From the NCBI GenBank assembly GCA_025084515.1, contig JAJAGP010000088.1:248001-312000 (forward strand): 64,000 nucleotides of DNA, given 5' to 3'. Position numbers and translations under genes: made by a program. Within the stretch, counting starts at the first letter, position 1. Every line of letters starts with the position of its first letter. The notes beneath the pieces were generated by a model. It saw nothing but the letters and a program-made list of their open reading frames with translations, had not been told where the DNA came from and made no database searches. This document shows, piece by piece, positions 46,420 through 57,723 of this stretch. The stretch comes from Ancistrus triradiatus (lineage: Eukaryota; Chordata; Actinopteri; Siluriformes; Loricariidae).

Positions 46420-47308
46420 TTATGCAGTAAAAGCTGCTATTTCATTGAATTCAATTCCATAATTGACTGCATTCTTGATATCAGAAACCATCTCTTGGTT
46501 GAGATCTGGTGACTGTTGATCTGGTGACTGTTCAAGAAACCAGTTTGAGATGACTTGAGCTTTGTGACACAACACCTAGAAGACAGGTACACTGTGGTCA
46601 TAAAGGGATGGGCATGATCTTCATCAGAAAGGCTGTGGTGTTTAAACAATGCTCAATTGGTATAAAGGGGCCCAAAGTGTGCTAAGAAAATATTCCCCAC
46701 ACCATTAGACCACCACCAGCCTGAACTGATGATACATTTACATCTACAGCATTTCGCAGACGCCCTTATCCAGAGCAACTTACAATTGATAGTCTTACAA
46801 TCCAAGCAATTGTGGGTTAAGGGCCTTGCTCATGGACCCAAGAGTGGCAGCTTGGCAGAGGTGGGATTTGAACCATGGACCTTTTGGTCAATAGTCCAGT
46901 ACCTTAAACGCTAGGCTACCATAATCTACAGTAGCATACATCCAACCATTCATGTTGTTTATGCCAAATTCTGACCCTACCATTCAAATGTCTCAGCAGA
47001 AAACAAGGCTCATCAGACCAATTTTGGTGAGCCTGTGCAATTTGTAGCCTCAAGTTGCCTGTTCCTAGCTGACAGTAGTGACACTTGGGGTGGTGCTCTG
47101 CTAAAGTAGCCCATCTGCTTGAAGGTTTGATGTGTTGTGCATTCAGAGATGCTCTTTTGCATAACTTGGTTGTAACGAGTGCTTATTTGAGTTACTGTTG
47201 CCTTTTTGCATGTCTAAATGCATTGAGCTGCTGCCATGTGATTAGATATATGCATTAACATGAACAGGTAGAACAGGTGTACTTAATAAAGTAGCCGACG
47301 AGTGTATA
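46420..47308 (-). mobile_element. Tc1-like family B, split by a SINE
   Basis: Minus-strand relics: cataattgactgcattcttg, acacctagaagacaggtaca, ataaagggatgggcatgatc and gtgtgctaagaaaatattcc, then after the SINE ttctgaccctaccattcaaa and aaaacaaggctcatcagacc (first-Asp block reversed). The right end is cttaataaagtagccgacga followed by gtgta. The left terminus is not defined. Confidence 0.8.
46727..46925 (-). repeat. tRNA-derived SINE, copy 3, inserted in Tc1
   Basis: It reads in reverse: cagcatttcgcagacgccct, gagcaacttacaattgatag, gcagaggtgggatttgaacc (B box) and the head aacgctaggctacca. It separates two parts of the family B element, so it is younger than that element. Confidence 0.87.
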
Positions 47309-47404
47309 TTTAGAACTGACAGGTTCTTTACTGAAATGTCACGTGGCAGCACATTCATCAGCTTTTTGAAATATGAAATCAATAGTTACTAGGAGAGGGA
47401 ATTA

Positions 47405-47500
47405 CAGGGCCATTACGTCCGTTAAGTCATAAGTCCGTTTAGAACGCCTGCACGGTACGATATATCGCCGTATTGATATTTTGTCCCACCCCTAATATTT
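47405..47500. repeat. hAT-like terminal fragment
   Basis: cacggtacgatatatcgccg followed by tattgatattttgtcccacc resembles the subterminal repeat of hAT-type elements. Only one end is seen. Confidence 0.4.
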
Positions 47501-48380
47501 ACCAGGTTGAAAAGAATTTGGCGGTCCAAACTCAAACTCCTAAATTTCAAGCTTTAGTGGGTCAGAGTCTGAATTCATTGGGTGCAAGCAGACGCGCACC
47601 CTAGTTAGGGCGCTAGTCCATCACAGGATTCGACAGAGGTCGCTGTTGCAGCAACAGTAGATGCTCCACTTGTCCGGCTTCCCCTCCGACAGACACAGAC
47701 AGTCATGCCTTTGCAATGACCCGACCCAGTTGGAGAGCACTGGTATCTCTTGAAATAATGGTACTAGTGAAACAAATTTTATTTGCTTTTTATAACTAAA
47801 CAACAAAAACTGTTCTTGGTGGAAACCTCAAGACTTCTGGACTTTGTAATCAGTTTATTACATACATGAATAGTGTGGTTTCAGTACCATATCTGCTAAC
47901 CTGTAAAACATTTACCATAATTTAGAATTCCCCTGATGTAAAAAATGTCCATTGACAAAGTGGATTGCTTAAGACATCAATACAAAGCCTGTAGATAATC
48001 ATCAAGACATCAGATACACTGTATCTGATGTACACTGGACATCAGTGCCATGTTTTATCTTTTATGTTGCTATAATAAAAAACATATCACTTAAAAGTGC
48101 ATAGTAACACTTCTAAAAAACTGGTATTCTTCTTACATTTATCATTACTTCTGTTACATATAACAAAGAAAACATGCAGCAATTCACAGAGTCTTACAAG
48201 CCCAAATCAGGAAATGTATGGAACAGGCAAAGAAATTTAATTTTATTTCATTGCAGACAGTATGAACCCCAATATTTTTCATGTTTATCTCGTCACCTTC
48301 ATTTAATTTGTTAATAAATATCCATTCCTGCATTTCAGGCCTGTAACACATTCCAAAAACATTGGGAGGGTAAAGCATTT
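47501..48380. other. dvl1 intron 1, mostly unassigned
   Basis: Includes a SINE-like scrap near 47600-47640 and an 11-bp hairpin with 3-nt loop at 48007-48031 (acatcagatac / gtatctgatgt). Otherwise nothing was recognised. Confidence 0.4.
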
Positions 48381-48840
48381 GCCATTTTGTTATGCTGTCA
48401 ATCCTTCTCGCAACAGTTGCTGCGTGTTCATGGTAAGATGTGGAATGGAATTGGATTGGTAATGGATCGGCCCTGTCCGACCGATATCCGACGAGTGAAT
48501 GACGTCAATATCGGACCCGATACTGGTATAGGTTTGGATCGGACCCAACTCTTTTGTATTTTGTCCCATTCTAACTGCAAACTTCTTAAGGTGTGCAACA
48601 GTACAGAGTCTTTGTCACATTTCTCATTTCGATATTCTCCACACATTCTCTATTGGGGACAAGTCAGGACTGCAGGCAGGCCAGTCCAGTATCTGTACCC
48701 TCTTGTTCTGCAGCCATAACTTTGTAATGTGTACAGCATGTGGTTTTGCACTGCCTTGTTGAAATATTCATGGACTTGGGTTCATACTGTTTGCAATGAC
48801 ATTAAAGTCAATGTAATACATAGTGCAGTTTTTTTTTCTT
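48381..48840 (-). mobile_element. Tc1-like relic interrupted by a hAT-like scrap
   Basis: The text gttgctgcgtgttcatg and gtgcaacagtacagagtctt, then attggggacaagtcaggact followed by gcaggcaggccag, is reversed Tc1-type Glu-motif region (SPDL). Between them, 48448-48545 carries atcggccc / gatatccgacg / atatcggacccgatac motifs of a hAT-type end. Confidence 0.5.
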
Positions 48841-50417
48841 TTTGCATTTTCCATACTGTCCCAACTGTTCTGTGATTTGGGGTTGTTCTAACTACCCAAC
48901 TGCATGCACAGAGCTGACATTTGAAAGACAAACACAGCAATCTGCCTCGTTCTCTCCAAACCCCAAAGTGCAGCCAAGACTAGGAAAGAAAGCATAATAA
49001 ATACTGAGCTATGTTTCTGGGAAAAGCCAGTTCTTCTTGAGAGGTCATTCTTGGTCACATTGTATCCAAGATGTGAAGTGTTCTAATGAACGACTAAGAT
49101 CATAAGCACCAGAAAACTGCAAAGCATCAGCTCTGGTGAACTGGAAGTAGTCGAAGCACCAAAGTGTGTGTGGCGTGCATTTCCTACTATATAAACACAA
49201 TCAGCTCAATTAAACAGAAAGCTAAACTAAACCTTATTAAAACCACCTCTGAGCAGTAGGGATGGGCATGGTTATTTGAGTCAGTCTTTGTCTCAGTTTA
49301 CATCCACTTCTCCTGGTGAGGGTTGCAGTGTTTTGTCAAATAAATGTTCTGACTGACGTTGAGATGTAGAACCACACGAATGACATACGCAGAGATAAGT
49401 TTGACAGGTTTAACAGGCAGATCCAGTGAGCCTTACTCAGTTATCAGTGACAGATAATGGCAGACATTCACACAGAAACTACTGGTAATGAGAATTACTT
49501 AACACCATAATGAAATCTGAGCTACAAATCAATATCAGGGTAATCAAACTATAACTCACCAGGTGGTTATGTGGCTACAACTTAAGTGCCATTACAGTAT
49601 GTTATGAAGGATGGTGGTAACTGAGAGGTTAATTGTAAGTGCTTGGAGTTCTTGCTGTGTAGCAATAACCAACCACATCTGACTATGTAAAACACCATTT
49701 ACGCTTAGTCTTTTCATGTGTGGATACAATTTTAACCACTAATTATGACCCCATTTACACTTACTAGTCAAATGCAACTCCGGTCAGCCAGATAGAAATC
49801 CAGCTGTTGTATCTTGCATAACATGTAAATCAGTTCCTAACACTTCCTGTGTTGCTTGCAGTTTTATTTGCAAAATATGGATGCTACATCAAACTGCACA
49901 ATTTTACATAAGCTCTTAAAATTTCTTCAAAATAAGAAGGTGGCGCCAACTTCGGGATTAATATTTAGAAGCGAGCGACTGTAAAGCAGAATAATACAGC
50001 ATTGACACCTTAACAAGTGCAACTATTGTCCACATATTAATGATAGAGCAAGCTGGTGCTGGTGGGAGACGAGCGTGTAAGTGTATATTGGATAGTGGAG
50101 CAACTATTCAGATAGTGGGAACCCTATTTCTATTATTTCCTATGAACTCATCCCACGATATTTAAAAACCTACCTACTTTCAAATATGTCAGCATAATAG
50201 GTAGGGGATGGTGTGATGGTTCTCCTGTCTGTTCCTGCATAACCGGGAGGGGATTTGCCTGTCTAATGTGAACAGAGTACTACTGAATGCATGCATGTTC
50301 ACTATTGTCTCATAGCATCTTTCTTTTAGCACGAAACATTATTATGTAAAATAATTTAACCATTACCTTATTATTATTACTAAGTAAAATGAAGGTTTAA
50401 TTAAGTGCAGGATATAC
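48841..50417. other. dvl1 intron 1, nothing recognised
   Basis: 1.6 kb of non-coding DNA without recognised repeats. Confidence 0.4.
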
Positions 50418-50450
50418 AGTACTGTGCAAAAGTCTTAGGCCACCATTAGC
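50418..50450 (+). repeat. Isolated Tc1-like terminal fragment
   Basis: tacagtactgtgcaaaagtc followed by ttaggccacc is a Tc1-type inverted-repeat end. The rest of the element is absent. Confidence 0.5.
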
Positions 50451-51117
50451 TTAGATACACCATTGCGTGTGTCTACATGCACTTAATAGTCCAACTGCAG
50501 AAAACCAGATTTCAGTAATCCAATCAAGGACTTTACATGCACTTGGGTAATCAGATAAATGGAAAACATCAGGTTTACATGACTCAATAATCAAATTTCT
50601 ACTTTGCAACCAGCCAATAATCTCACAGAAGTATGTGGCATAAACTTCAAACTTTAATAATTAAATAAGGAAATCTTTAATTTCCTCAAGCATATACTAT
50701 ATAGAGTCTCCCTAATTGTGTTTGGTAGATAATTCGTGATAAGCTTGGATTGTAGTACTACTTCTGTGACGTAACTTAAAAATACTTAAGCAATATATTA
50801 TTTAAATAATACTTGAGCTATTAAAATGATACATTCTACTTGTATCGTTGTATATTTCTTGCAATTATAACACTACATGCACCAGCAGATTTGAACCTCT
50901 CATTACACAAGGCATTATGTACTCCTTGCCTCCACTATGAAAATGTACTCCCATTCTGACAACACAACGTAGTCATTTTGTTTACAACTGGCACAGCAAG
51001 AGTATTTTTTCCTTTCAGTTTCACTAATTCACAAGAAGTGTGAAAGAAGTGTATTATAAGCTGTTTATGTCAAGGATGTTCACATACTGTCTGATAAAAA
51101 GCAGCTGACAGTGTTTT
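50451..51117. other. dvl1 intron 1, nothing recognised
   Basis: AT-rich non-coding sequence. Confidence 0.4.
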
Positions 51118-51120
51118 TAC

Positions 51121-52141
51121 AGTGGTGCTTGAAAGTTTGTGAACTTAAAACATCATCAGATAGTCAAAGTCATCAAAGTCTTATTTTCACAAAACGTTAG
51201 TCTAAGATTTCCACTGTTTTTGCTCAAGATTTTGATTGTTGATGCTGATCAGTCTGGAAAAGATCACAAACCATCTCAACATAAAGGGTCTCAACTCCAC
51301 CAATCCACAGTCAGACAGTCCATCCACAGGCTATGGAGGAAATTCAAGGCCATAGTTACCAACACCGGAGTGGTCGACCAACAAAGACCACCACAAGAGC
51401 AAAGCATGAAATAGTCTGAGAGGTCATAAAGAAACCCAGGGTCATTTCTAAGCATGTAAAGGCTTCTCTCACATTGGGCAAATGTTCAAATACATGAGTC
51501 CAATGTGTTGAACAACAATGGTGTGCATGGCAGGGTTTCAAGGAGAAAGACACTGAGCTCCAACAAGAACATTGCTGCCCATGTGCAGTTTGCTAAAGAT
51601 CACATGAAAACGCTAGAAGGCTACAGTAAATTAGTTAGTGGACGGATGAAAAAAAATAGAACATTCTGGTCTGAATATAAAGTGTTTGTCTGCAGAATGG
51701 AAAACGCTACATTCCCACATAAGAACCTTATCACATCTGTGAAATGTGGTGGTGGTAGTATCATGGTTTGGGCCTGTTTTGCTGCCTCTGGGCCAGGATG
51801 GGCCAACATTGATAGAACAGTGACTTTTGAATTATACCAGAAAATTTTAACGGAAAATGTCAGAACATCTGTCCATGAACTGAAGTCAAAGTCCTGCTCT
51901 AAATCCAGTAGAAATGTTGTGGATGGACCTTAAGTGAGAAGTTCATGTGATAAAAAAACACCATAATCCCAGAGTTGATGCTGTTCTGTATGTAGGAATC
52001 GACTAAAATGCCTCCAAGCCAATGTGCAGGGCCGATCAACATTTACCAGAAACATTTAGTTGCAATTACTGCCTCACAAGGAGGTCACACCAGATACTGA
52101 AAGACTGAAGCAAAGGTTCACATACTTTTACCACTCACAGA
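51121..52141 (+). mobile_element. Tc1-like family A, plus-strand degenerate copy
   Basis: The left end cagtggtgcttgaaagtttg is followed by tgaacttaaaacatcatcag. Transposase relics: SGKDHKPSQHKGSQLHQSTV (about 51255), HGRVSRRKTLSSNKNIAAHV (about 51525), a first-Asp region with substitutions (GRMKKNRTFWSE), VKCGGGSIMVWACFAASGPG (about 51740) and VRTSVHELK. The second Asp block is deleted and the 3' end is truncated at cacatacttttaccactcac. Confidence 0.85.
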
Positions 52142-52249
52142 AATATGTCCGGTTCAGAATGTCTCTACTGTTTTTGACCAAACATTTTTCACTTTTTTAT
52201 GTGATTCTCAAGAAGTGCATATAAGCACTAACATTCCATTTGCACTTAA

Positions 52250-52510
52250 TCCAATTAAGGGTTACGGGGGTCAAGGTCTATCTGTCAGCACAGGGCAAGA
52301 GGCAAGAACCAACCCTGGAAAGGGTGTCAGTCCATTGCAGGGCACATGCACAGACTCAGTCACTTATACTGGGACACCGTGAGAAATGCCAGTTGACCTA
52401 ACGCATGTCATTGGGATGAGGAAGGAAAGCAAAGTACCTATAGCACACTCCTGCAGACAAGGGGAGAACATGCAAACTCCACATAGGCACTGCTGGGAAG
52501 AGAAAAGAAC
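52250..52510 (-). repeat. SINE-like fragment (second family), minus copy
   Basis: The reverse complement gives gtggagtttgcatgttctcc then cccttgtctgcaggagtgtg, and further gggttggttcttgcctcttg. This is the body of the repeat found in plus orientation at 52614. Confidence 0.7.
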
Positions 52511-52613
52511 AAATTTTGATAGTCTTGACAAATGCAAAATGTTCATACAAGAACATAGTTTTAGCGTCAGTTCTAAAGAAGGTGTCTGAATTAATGATTT
52601 CTGTTTATATCAC

Positions 52614-52951
52614 AGGGTGGCACGATGGCTCGTGGGTAGCACTGTCGCCTAACAGCAAGAAAGCCCTGGATTCAATCCCCAGGTGGGATGGTCTCTGTCC
52701 TGTCTGTGTGGAGTCTGCTTGTCCTCCCCGTGTCTGTGTGGGTTTACTCCGGGTACTCCGGCTTCCTCCCACAGTCCAAAGACATGCTTAAGGTTAGTTA
52801 GAGTTAGCCCCTAGTGTGATAGTGTGGGTGTGCCCTATGATGGAATGGTGCCCGGTCTAGGGTTGTTCTTGCCTTGTGCCCTATGCCGCCGGCTAGGCAC
52901 CGGTTCTCCGGTGACCCTGTTCACAATCAAGCAGATAAGAAAGTGAATAAA
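52614..52951 (+). repeat. SINE-like repeat (second family), best copy
   Basis: The head agggtggcacgatggctcgtgg with gtagcactgtcgcc and ggattcaatccccagg suggests a tRNA-related 5' part. The body is tctgtgtggagtctgcttgt, cctcccacagtccaaagaca and cggttctccggtgaccctgt, with the end agataagaaagtgaataaatg. It forms a converging pair with the minus copy about 100 bp to the left. Confidence 0.78.
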
Positions 52952-54911
52952 TGTGTATATCACAAGCACTCCAAATCAGTGGTGTAGGTTTCATTTCAAC
53001 TTTTTTTGCTCACACCACCCAACCTAACGCATCATATGACCAGTGTTTTATGTTAAATAAAACACAGGATATGCTACACAAGAAATGCCAAAAATTGGTA
53101 TTTAATATGTTAAACATTGTACCTTGAATATGACTGAGTTTGTTTTACATTTAAATTATATTCAAGCCAGCAATGTCCTGCATTATTACAGATAGCACAT
53201 TCAGTTTGCCTCACTATTAAATGTTTGAATAGTGGAGCTAGTATGCTGAAAGAACACAAACTACATTACCCATGAGTCTGACATGCATGAGTATATAAAG
53301 ACGTGTTGGGAAGACCAAGCTCAGAGACATACACACACACACACACACACACACCAGTGCAAGTCAACACAAAGTGTTTTATTTACAAAGTGCACTAATC
53401 CCATCTAGACACTGCTGTGTTATCTATAAGACTCTTTTAACAGTCTCTCTTACAGCTCTCACTCCATGGCCGGGACGCTAGCATCCTTTCTCACTATGCA
53501 TATGCTCCAAATATAATGTCAGGCAGTAAAAATTGTATTTCATAACAATTTTGAGTTTTTCCAAGCATGTGAGACTTTTAGTTTAGCTGCTGAGTTCTCA
53601 CACTAATGTGTACTTTAAACAACTGAACTGAACTACCAAAGATTATGCTGAACACCTTGACGGAATGCTATTTTGAAATGCATTCTCACCACTTATTGCT
53701 ACAGAAGGCACATGGAAAAATCTTGTAATGGAATGGTATTGTAAAGGAAATTATGCTTATTTGTTCCAAATATAATAAACAGATAGCAGCAAACCAGATA
53801 ATACAGTCTGCACACTATAAAGCAGTATCTCATTGAAGCCTAAAACTGACAGCTGCTGGATTTAATAATATTCATTACTGTGGGACAAAACTGTGCAATA
53901 ATAGTTGTATTTATATAGCTGATCAATAGATACCTGTGTTATAGAAGTGTTATTACAGCCTGTGTGCTGCGTCAACACACCAAAAACAGACAGTTTTGGG
54001 TGAACATAATAATGATAATAATAATACATGGCTTCCTTGAACAAGACTAGTTGGCTAGACATTAAACCTTCCTACAACCTAGATGATATTCAGAATAAGC
54101 AGTTTTATCTACATGTCCACTGCATGTGGCATAAGAAGACTATTGTGAAACAGCTGGTGTAAAATAACGTTATTGTGAGATTGGACTGGAAAAGCACGAG
54201 CTGACTTCAGCAGAATGCAGAATAATAAGCAGGAAGAGTCCATTTACCGATTATTATTTGGCATTCCTGATGCCAGATTAATGCTAGTTGTTTGGTTTCA
54301 TCAGGACCACCCACCATATGCATGGTCTTCTTTACATGCTTTTATCATTTGGTTCATACTATGTTTATTTTCAAACAAGAAATAAAGTAATTTAACAAGG
54401 TTTTGACCGAACAGCTTGTCTTCACAGGCAAATAAAAGATTTAGAAGAGCCACTGCTGCTTAAAGTGCATACTGCTGCACAGAGTATAGAAATGACATCA
54501 ATGGTGGTGTAATACAGTCACGCCATTCAGCAGATCACTATGACATGATTCCCGATCAAAGAAACTAAGCGACTACCTCCCATTGGTTGTAGCCACATAG
54601 CTTCACTCCCAATTAGCATTAAGTTATATTTGTTGCATTGCTAGCTCTGCCCACTTAGCACATCTAATAGTCACTCCTCCTCCTGTGTTGCCAGCTCTCA
54701 CGCTAAAATCTACGACTTCTGGCCATTTTGGCGTACTGAGTTGCAGCTGGTGTGAATATTAAGTGTAGCAGGCTACATGACAAGGATGCTGACTGAGTGA
54801 GAGAGACTAGTTTTGAAAATTGCAATATAGCAAGCTCTGGCTAAATAAGGGCACAGCATACATCACAATATTTTGGTTTTTGGAGGTTTTACTAAATAAT
54901 AGGTTGCACTA
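52952..54911. other. dvl1 intron 1, no recognised elements
   Basis: Non-coding. It has (AC)n at 53331-53354 and an (ATA)n-like run at 54009-54027. No extra exon was found. Confidence 0.5.
53331..53354. repeat. (AC)n microsatellite
   Basis: Twelve AC units. Confidence 0.95.
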
Positions 54912-55035
54912 AGTGGTGGCTCAGAGGTTACAGAGCTGGACTGCTAATTGAAAGATTGTGAGTTCGAATCCTGGCTCTGCCAAGATCCCACTGCAAGGCT
55001 TTTAAGCAGTGCTGTTTCATTCAGCTTTAAGTCGT
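54912..55035 (+). repeat. tRNA-derived SINE, copy 4 (short)
   Basis: agtggtggctcagaggttac (A box) and gtgagttcgaatcctggctc (B box), then gccaagatcccactg and a truncated body ending near agctttaagtcgttttg. Confidence 0.75.
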
Positions 55036-55821
55036 TTTGTATTCTGTCTGCTTTAAGTGTAAACCACCAACAAACTGGTGGAAAATATTATATATTACTA
55101 ATTTACCACTTGAAAAAGCAACAAAAAAACCAGATACATAAACAGAATTTAATTACTATCAGTTATTAAAATGAATACTAATAAAAGCACTGACACTTAA
55201 AACGTTAAGCATGGTGTTCATATTTAGTTAATATTATAGACTGACACAAAGCAAGCTCAGGTGGATTACATGTCACCTTTCCGACATTTTCCTAAGCACA
55301 TACATTTAGACTAAGGGTACAAATACTGTCCAGGAATAAGATGGTTACATTAAATAAACTGCTATGGGTCAGTAAAAACAAAACTGGCACAACACCACCT
55401 TAGGAAAGCGTGGATTATGTTACACCTGTGACACAATCATAAAACACATTAACCATATATGTTAAAAATAAAACCACTGAAGCTACAAGACAAAAGTGGA
55501 AACTACATGTATGTGTTTAAAGGACATTTGTTAAAAGAAACAGGTTTGGTTAGGAATGGGACACAGCCACCATATTTATGCAACTTGTAGCGTGACTTGA
55601 ATGTCAAAACCGAGCAGTGTGTTATGGTCCATGTGGCCACTGAAACACCACAACGCTTAAATATAGTTTGTAGAGATTTTAAAGCAGCTGTCAACAGTTG
55701 CAGACTAAAGCGATTAAAGTAGAGACACTGTGTTTGGGGGGATTTAGCAGGCGTATGGCGATCTGGGTGTGATCTGTGTAAGAACATAACACACACAAGC
55801 GGAACAAATCCAATGTCTTAC
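55036..55821. other. dvl1 intron 1 near exon 1, nothing recognised
   Basis: Non-coding DNA adjoining the exon 1 donor. Confidence 0.4.
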
Positions 55822-56260
55822 CCAAAATCCTGATCCATGGACTTGAAGAAGAATTTGTAGCTATTGATCGGCCGATTGCTGAGGACATTTTTGAAGTCTG
55901 CCAGCGTGACTTTGTCGGGAGAAACGGCTAGTTTGACTAAATAAGGAGTCTCCTCCTCATCTATGTGATATATGATTTTAGTCTCCGCCATGAGCGCCTG
56001 TCTACGACAACCGCTGACAGTCCCGCAGCTGGAAAATACCTCAAATTAACGTGTACAAAATGAAGAATAGAAGAGCGCAGTGCTATAATGGCGACATGGC
56101 TCAGCGTCTGATTCACGGACGAAAGTGAACTCGGACTGGACGGTCGCAGACATGCTCGAGTCCTGCTCGTCCGTTACTGCGGCGTCAGTGCGACTCGGTG
56201 AAACAGGAAGGGCCGCTTCATATCGCGGTCAGAGACGGGCCGCGTCCCAAACCGCACACT
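55820..56260 (-). promoter_or_regulatory. CpG-rich region over dvl1 exon 1: probable promoter and 5' UTR
   Basis: CpG dinucleotides cluster here (for example around 56140-56250: gtccgttactgcggcgtcag, gggccgcgtcccaaaccgca), while the rest of the window is CpG-poor and AT-rich. An ETS-like core CAGGAAG occurs at 56202-56208. No TATA box is obvious at a sensible distance from the ATG, in keeping with a CpG promoter. The transcription start cannot be placed from sequence alone. A divergent transcript is possible but unsupported. Confidence 0.6.
55822..55991 (-). CDS. dvl1: dvl1 coding exon 1: start codon and N-terminal DIX
   Basis: Encodes residues 1-56 plus two bases of codon 57. The ATG at 55991 opens the conserved Dishevelled start MAETKIIYHIDEEETPYLVK, which fixes the start. 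The reading continues through VTLADFKNVL and FFFKSMDQDF, the N-terminal half of the DIX domain that forms head-to-tail Dishevelled polymers. The donor is GG|gtaag and the next exon supplies the third base of Gly57. The start sits in CpG-rich sequence. Confidence 0.96.
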
Positions 56261-56990
56261 CTCTCAATAAATTATGCCTCCAAATAGAACACCGCCAAAT
56301 GTTACTATAGTTACCATAGGTAGCTTGTTCGACCCACGATCTAATAAGGAAGTATGCGGGTTTGGACGCATCCTTATTCCAGGAAAGGCCTTCTTATAGC
56401 TTTCCCTAAGATCCGTGCTTCCCTCTAGTGTTAGACTCTGATAACTGATGTCAGCGTCTAACAATGAGGTTTAATAACAAACGGAGGACTATTATTCATT
56501 CATTTATTCATGTGCATACCCGCTTAATACAATTCAGAGTCGCGGGCAGCGGGGCCTAAGCGGCAGCAGAGGACATGATTCGGGAACCAACCCAGTCTGA
56601 TCAAATCTGAAGGATTAAATTCACGATCGGGATTTTCCTGAAACGTGTTTTAATCTAATTCACAACCTACAGGATTTTCCACAAGTTTAACCCCAGTACT
56701 ACCCCCTGCTGGTGACTTCCCTTCTTAATATAATTGACATCCCTTCTGAACAAAATTAAGGCGTGACCACGATTTGGGTTTGGGACCTAATGCATAGAAA
56801 CCAGGCAGTAAGGTGTGGGAACAAGATCAAGATCATTATCACTATTAATTATGTCGTTCCCACGCCTAACTCGTTTTAACGCATTAGGATCTCGTTCCCA
56901 CATCTTAATATTATTAAGATGGAATGTTACCAGCAGGACTCTGAACAGTTCAATAACAACAACAACAACAACAAGATTGTTCATGTTCAG
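56261..56990. other. dvl1 upstream flank
   Basis: Non-coding. It holds an (AAC)n run at 56955-56973 and a near-palindromic segment around 56804-56910 (gtgtgggaacaagatcaaga; ggatctcgttcccacatctt). No gene was seen. Confidence 0.45.
56955..56973. repeat. (AAC)n microsatellite
   Basis: Six AAC units. Confidence 0.93.
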
Positions 56991-57440
56991 TCAAATTTTG
57001 TGGTGAGTGGCATTGGAGTGCTCTCTTCAAGTCAGTTCACATTGTGGCAATGTGTGGTTGTTGTTGTGCTGGAAGGTGAACCACCTGCCCATCTTCAGCT
57101 GTCTAGCAAAGCGCTGCAGGTTTTCCTCAAGAAATCTGGGTGTCCTTTCCCTTCAATTCTGACCAGTAGCCCAGCCACTACTGATGAAAAACACCCACTC
57201 AGCATAATGCTGACTCCACCATACTTCACAGTAGGTATGGTGTATCTTTGGTGGGGTGCTTGGATTTCAGTCCAAATAGTTAAAGTTTGGTCTAATATGA
57301 CCATAAAAAAACTGAGAACTGTACTCAGTTTGTAAGTCATTACACCAGGTAGGCGCCATTTCTTTCTCCAGAACATTACACGTACACAGTATAAGCAGGG
57401 TGCCGCCACAGTGATGCAATTGCAAATGTAAGGTATGTGA
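56991..57440 (-). mobile_element. Tc1-like transposase fragment
   Basis: The minus frame at about 57130-57290 reads RYTIPTVKYGGVSIMLSGCF, the (H)GG block between the first and second Asp. Also seen is gctggaaggtgaaccacctg, the reversed second-Asp region. Ends are absent. Confidence 0.7.
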
Positions 57441-57579
57441 TTTGAAACATTAATAAAAACTACTTAGAACATTGCAAAATAGAATTTGGTAGGAGTCCCT
57501 GGCCTCTAATATTACATTTTACAATGAAACTTAATAATTAAAATCCTTCAGAAATCGTATGTTTTTTGCATAGTTGTGT

Positions 57580-57723
57580 CACTCCAGGTTCAGTCCCAGG
57601 TGGGGTGGTCTGGGTCCTTCTGTGTGGAATCTGCATGTCCTCCCCGTATCTGTGTGGGTTTACTCCAGGTTTTCTGGTTTCCTACCACAGTCCAGAGACA
57701 TGCTTTAGGTTAATTGATTACCA
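57580..57723 (+). repeat. SINE-like fragment (second family)
   Basis: tctgtgtggaatctgcatgt, cctccccgtatctgtgtggg and cctaccacagtccagagaca match the repeat at 52614. Confidence 0.75.

Larger units (their letters stand above)
4763..55991 (-). other. dvl1: dvl1-type Dishevelled gene, 5' part (eight coding exons, 3' end beyond the window)
   Basis: Dishevelled is the cytoplasmic hub of Wnt signalling. It joins Frizzled to Axin through DIX polymerisation, PDZ binding and DEP membrane docking. Eight exons splice in consistent phase (170, 70, 122, 116, 139, 94, 70 and 140 nt, total 921 nt, 307 codons). Predicted residues 1 to about 83 form DIX, about 84-237 the linker with serine/acidic and basic tracts, and PDZ begins near residue 251, as I recall for human DVL1. 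The segments VLSNRPINSYKFFFKSMDQ in exon 1 and LSSSTEQSTSSHLM in exon 6 match DVL1 better than DVL2 or DVL3. Whether it is the fish a or b copy cannot be told. Introns 1-4 are large and transposon-rich, and introns 5-7 are short. The remaining PDZ, DEP and C-terminal exons are not in positions 1-4762. All observed junctions are GT/AG and no frame break is seen, so the gene looks functional. Confidence 0.95.

Noticed and set aside
56125..56310. Plus-strand frame in the CpG-rich region as a divergent gene
   Set aside because: Short, no homology recognised, and its codon pattern is explained by CpG-rich promoter sequence.
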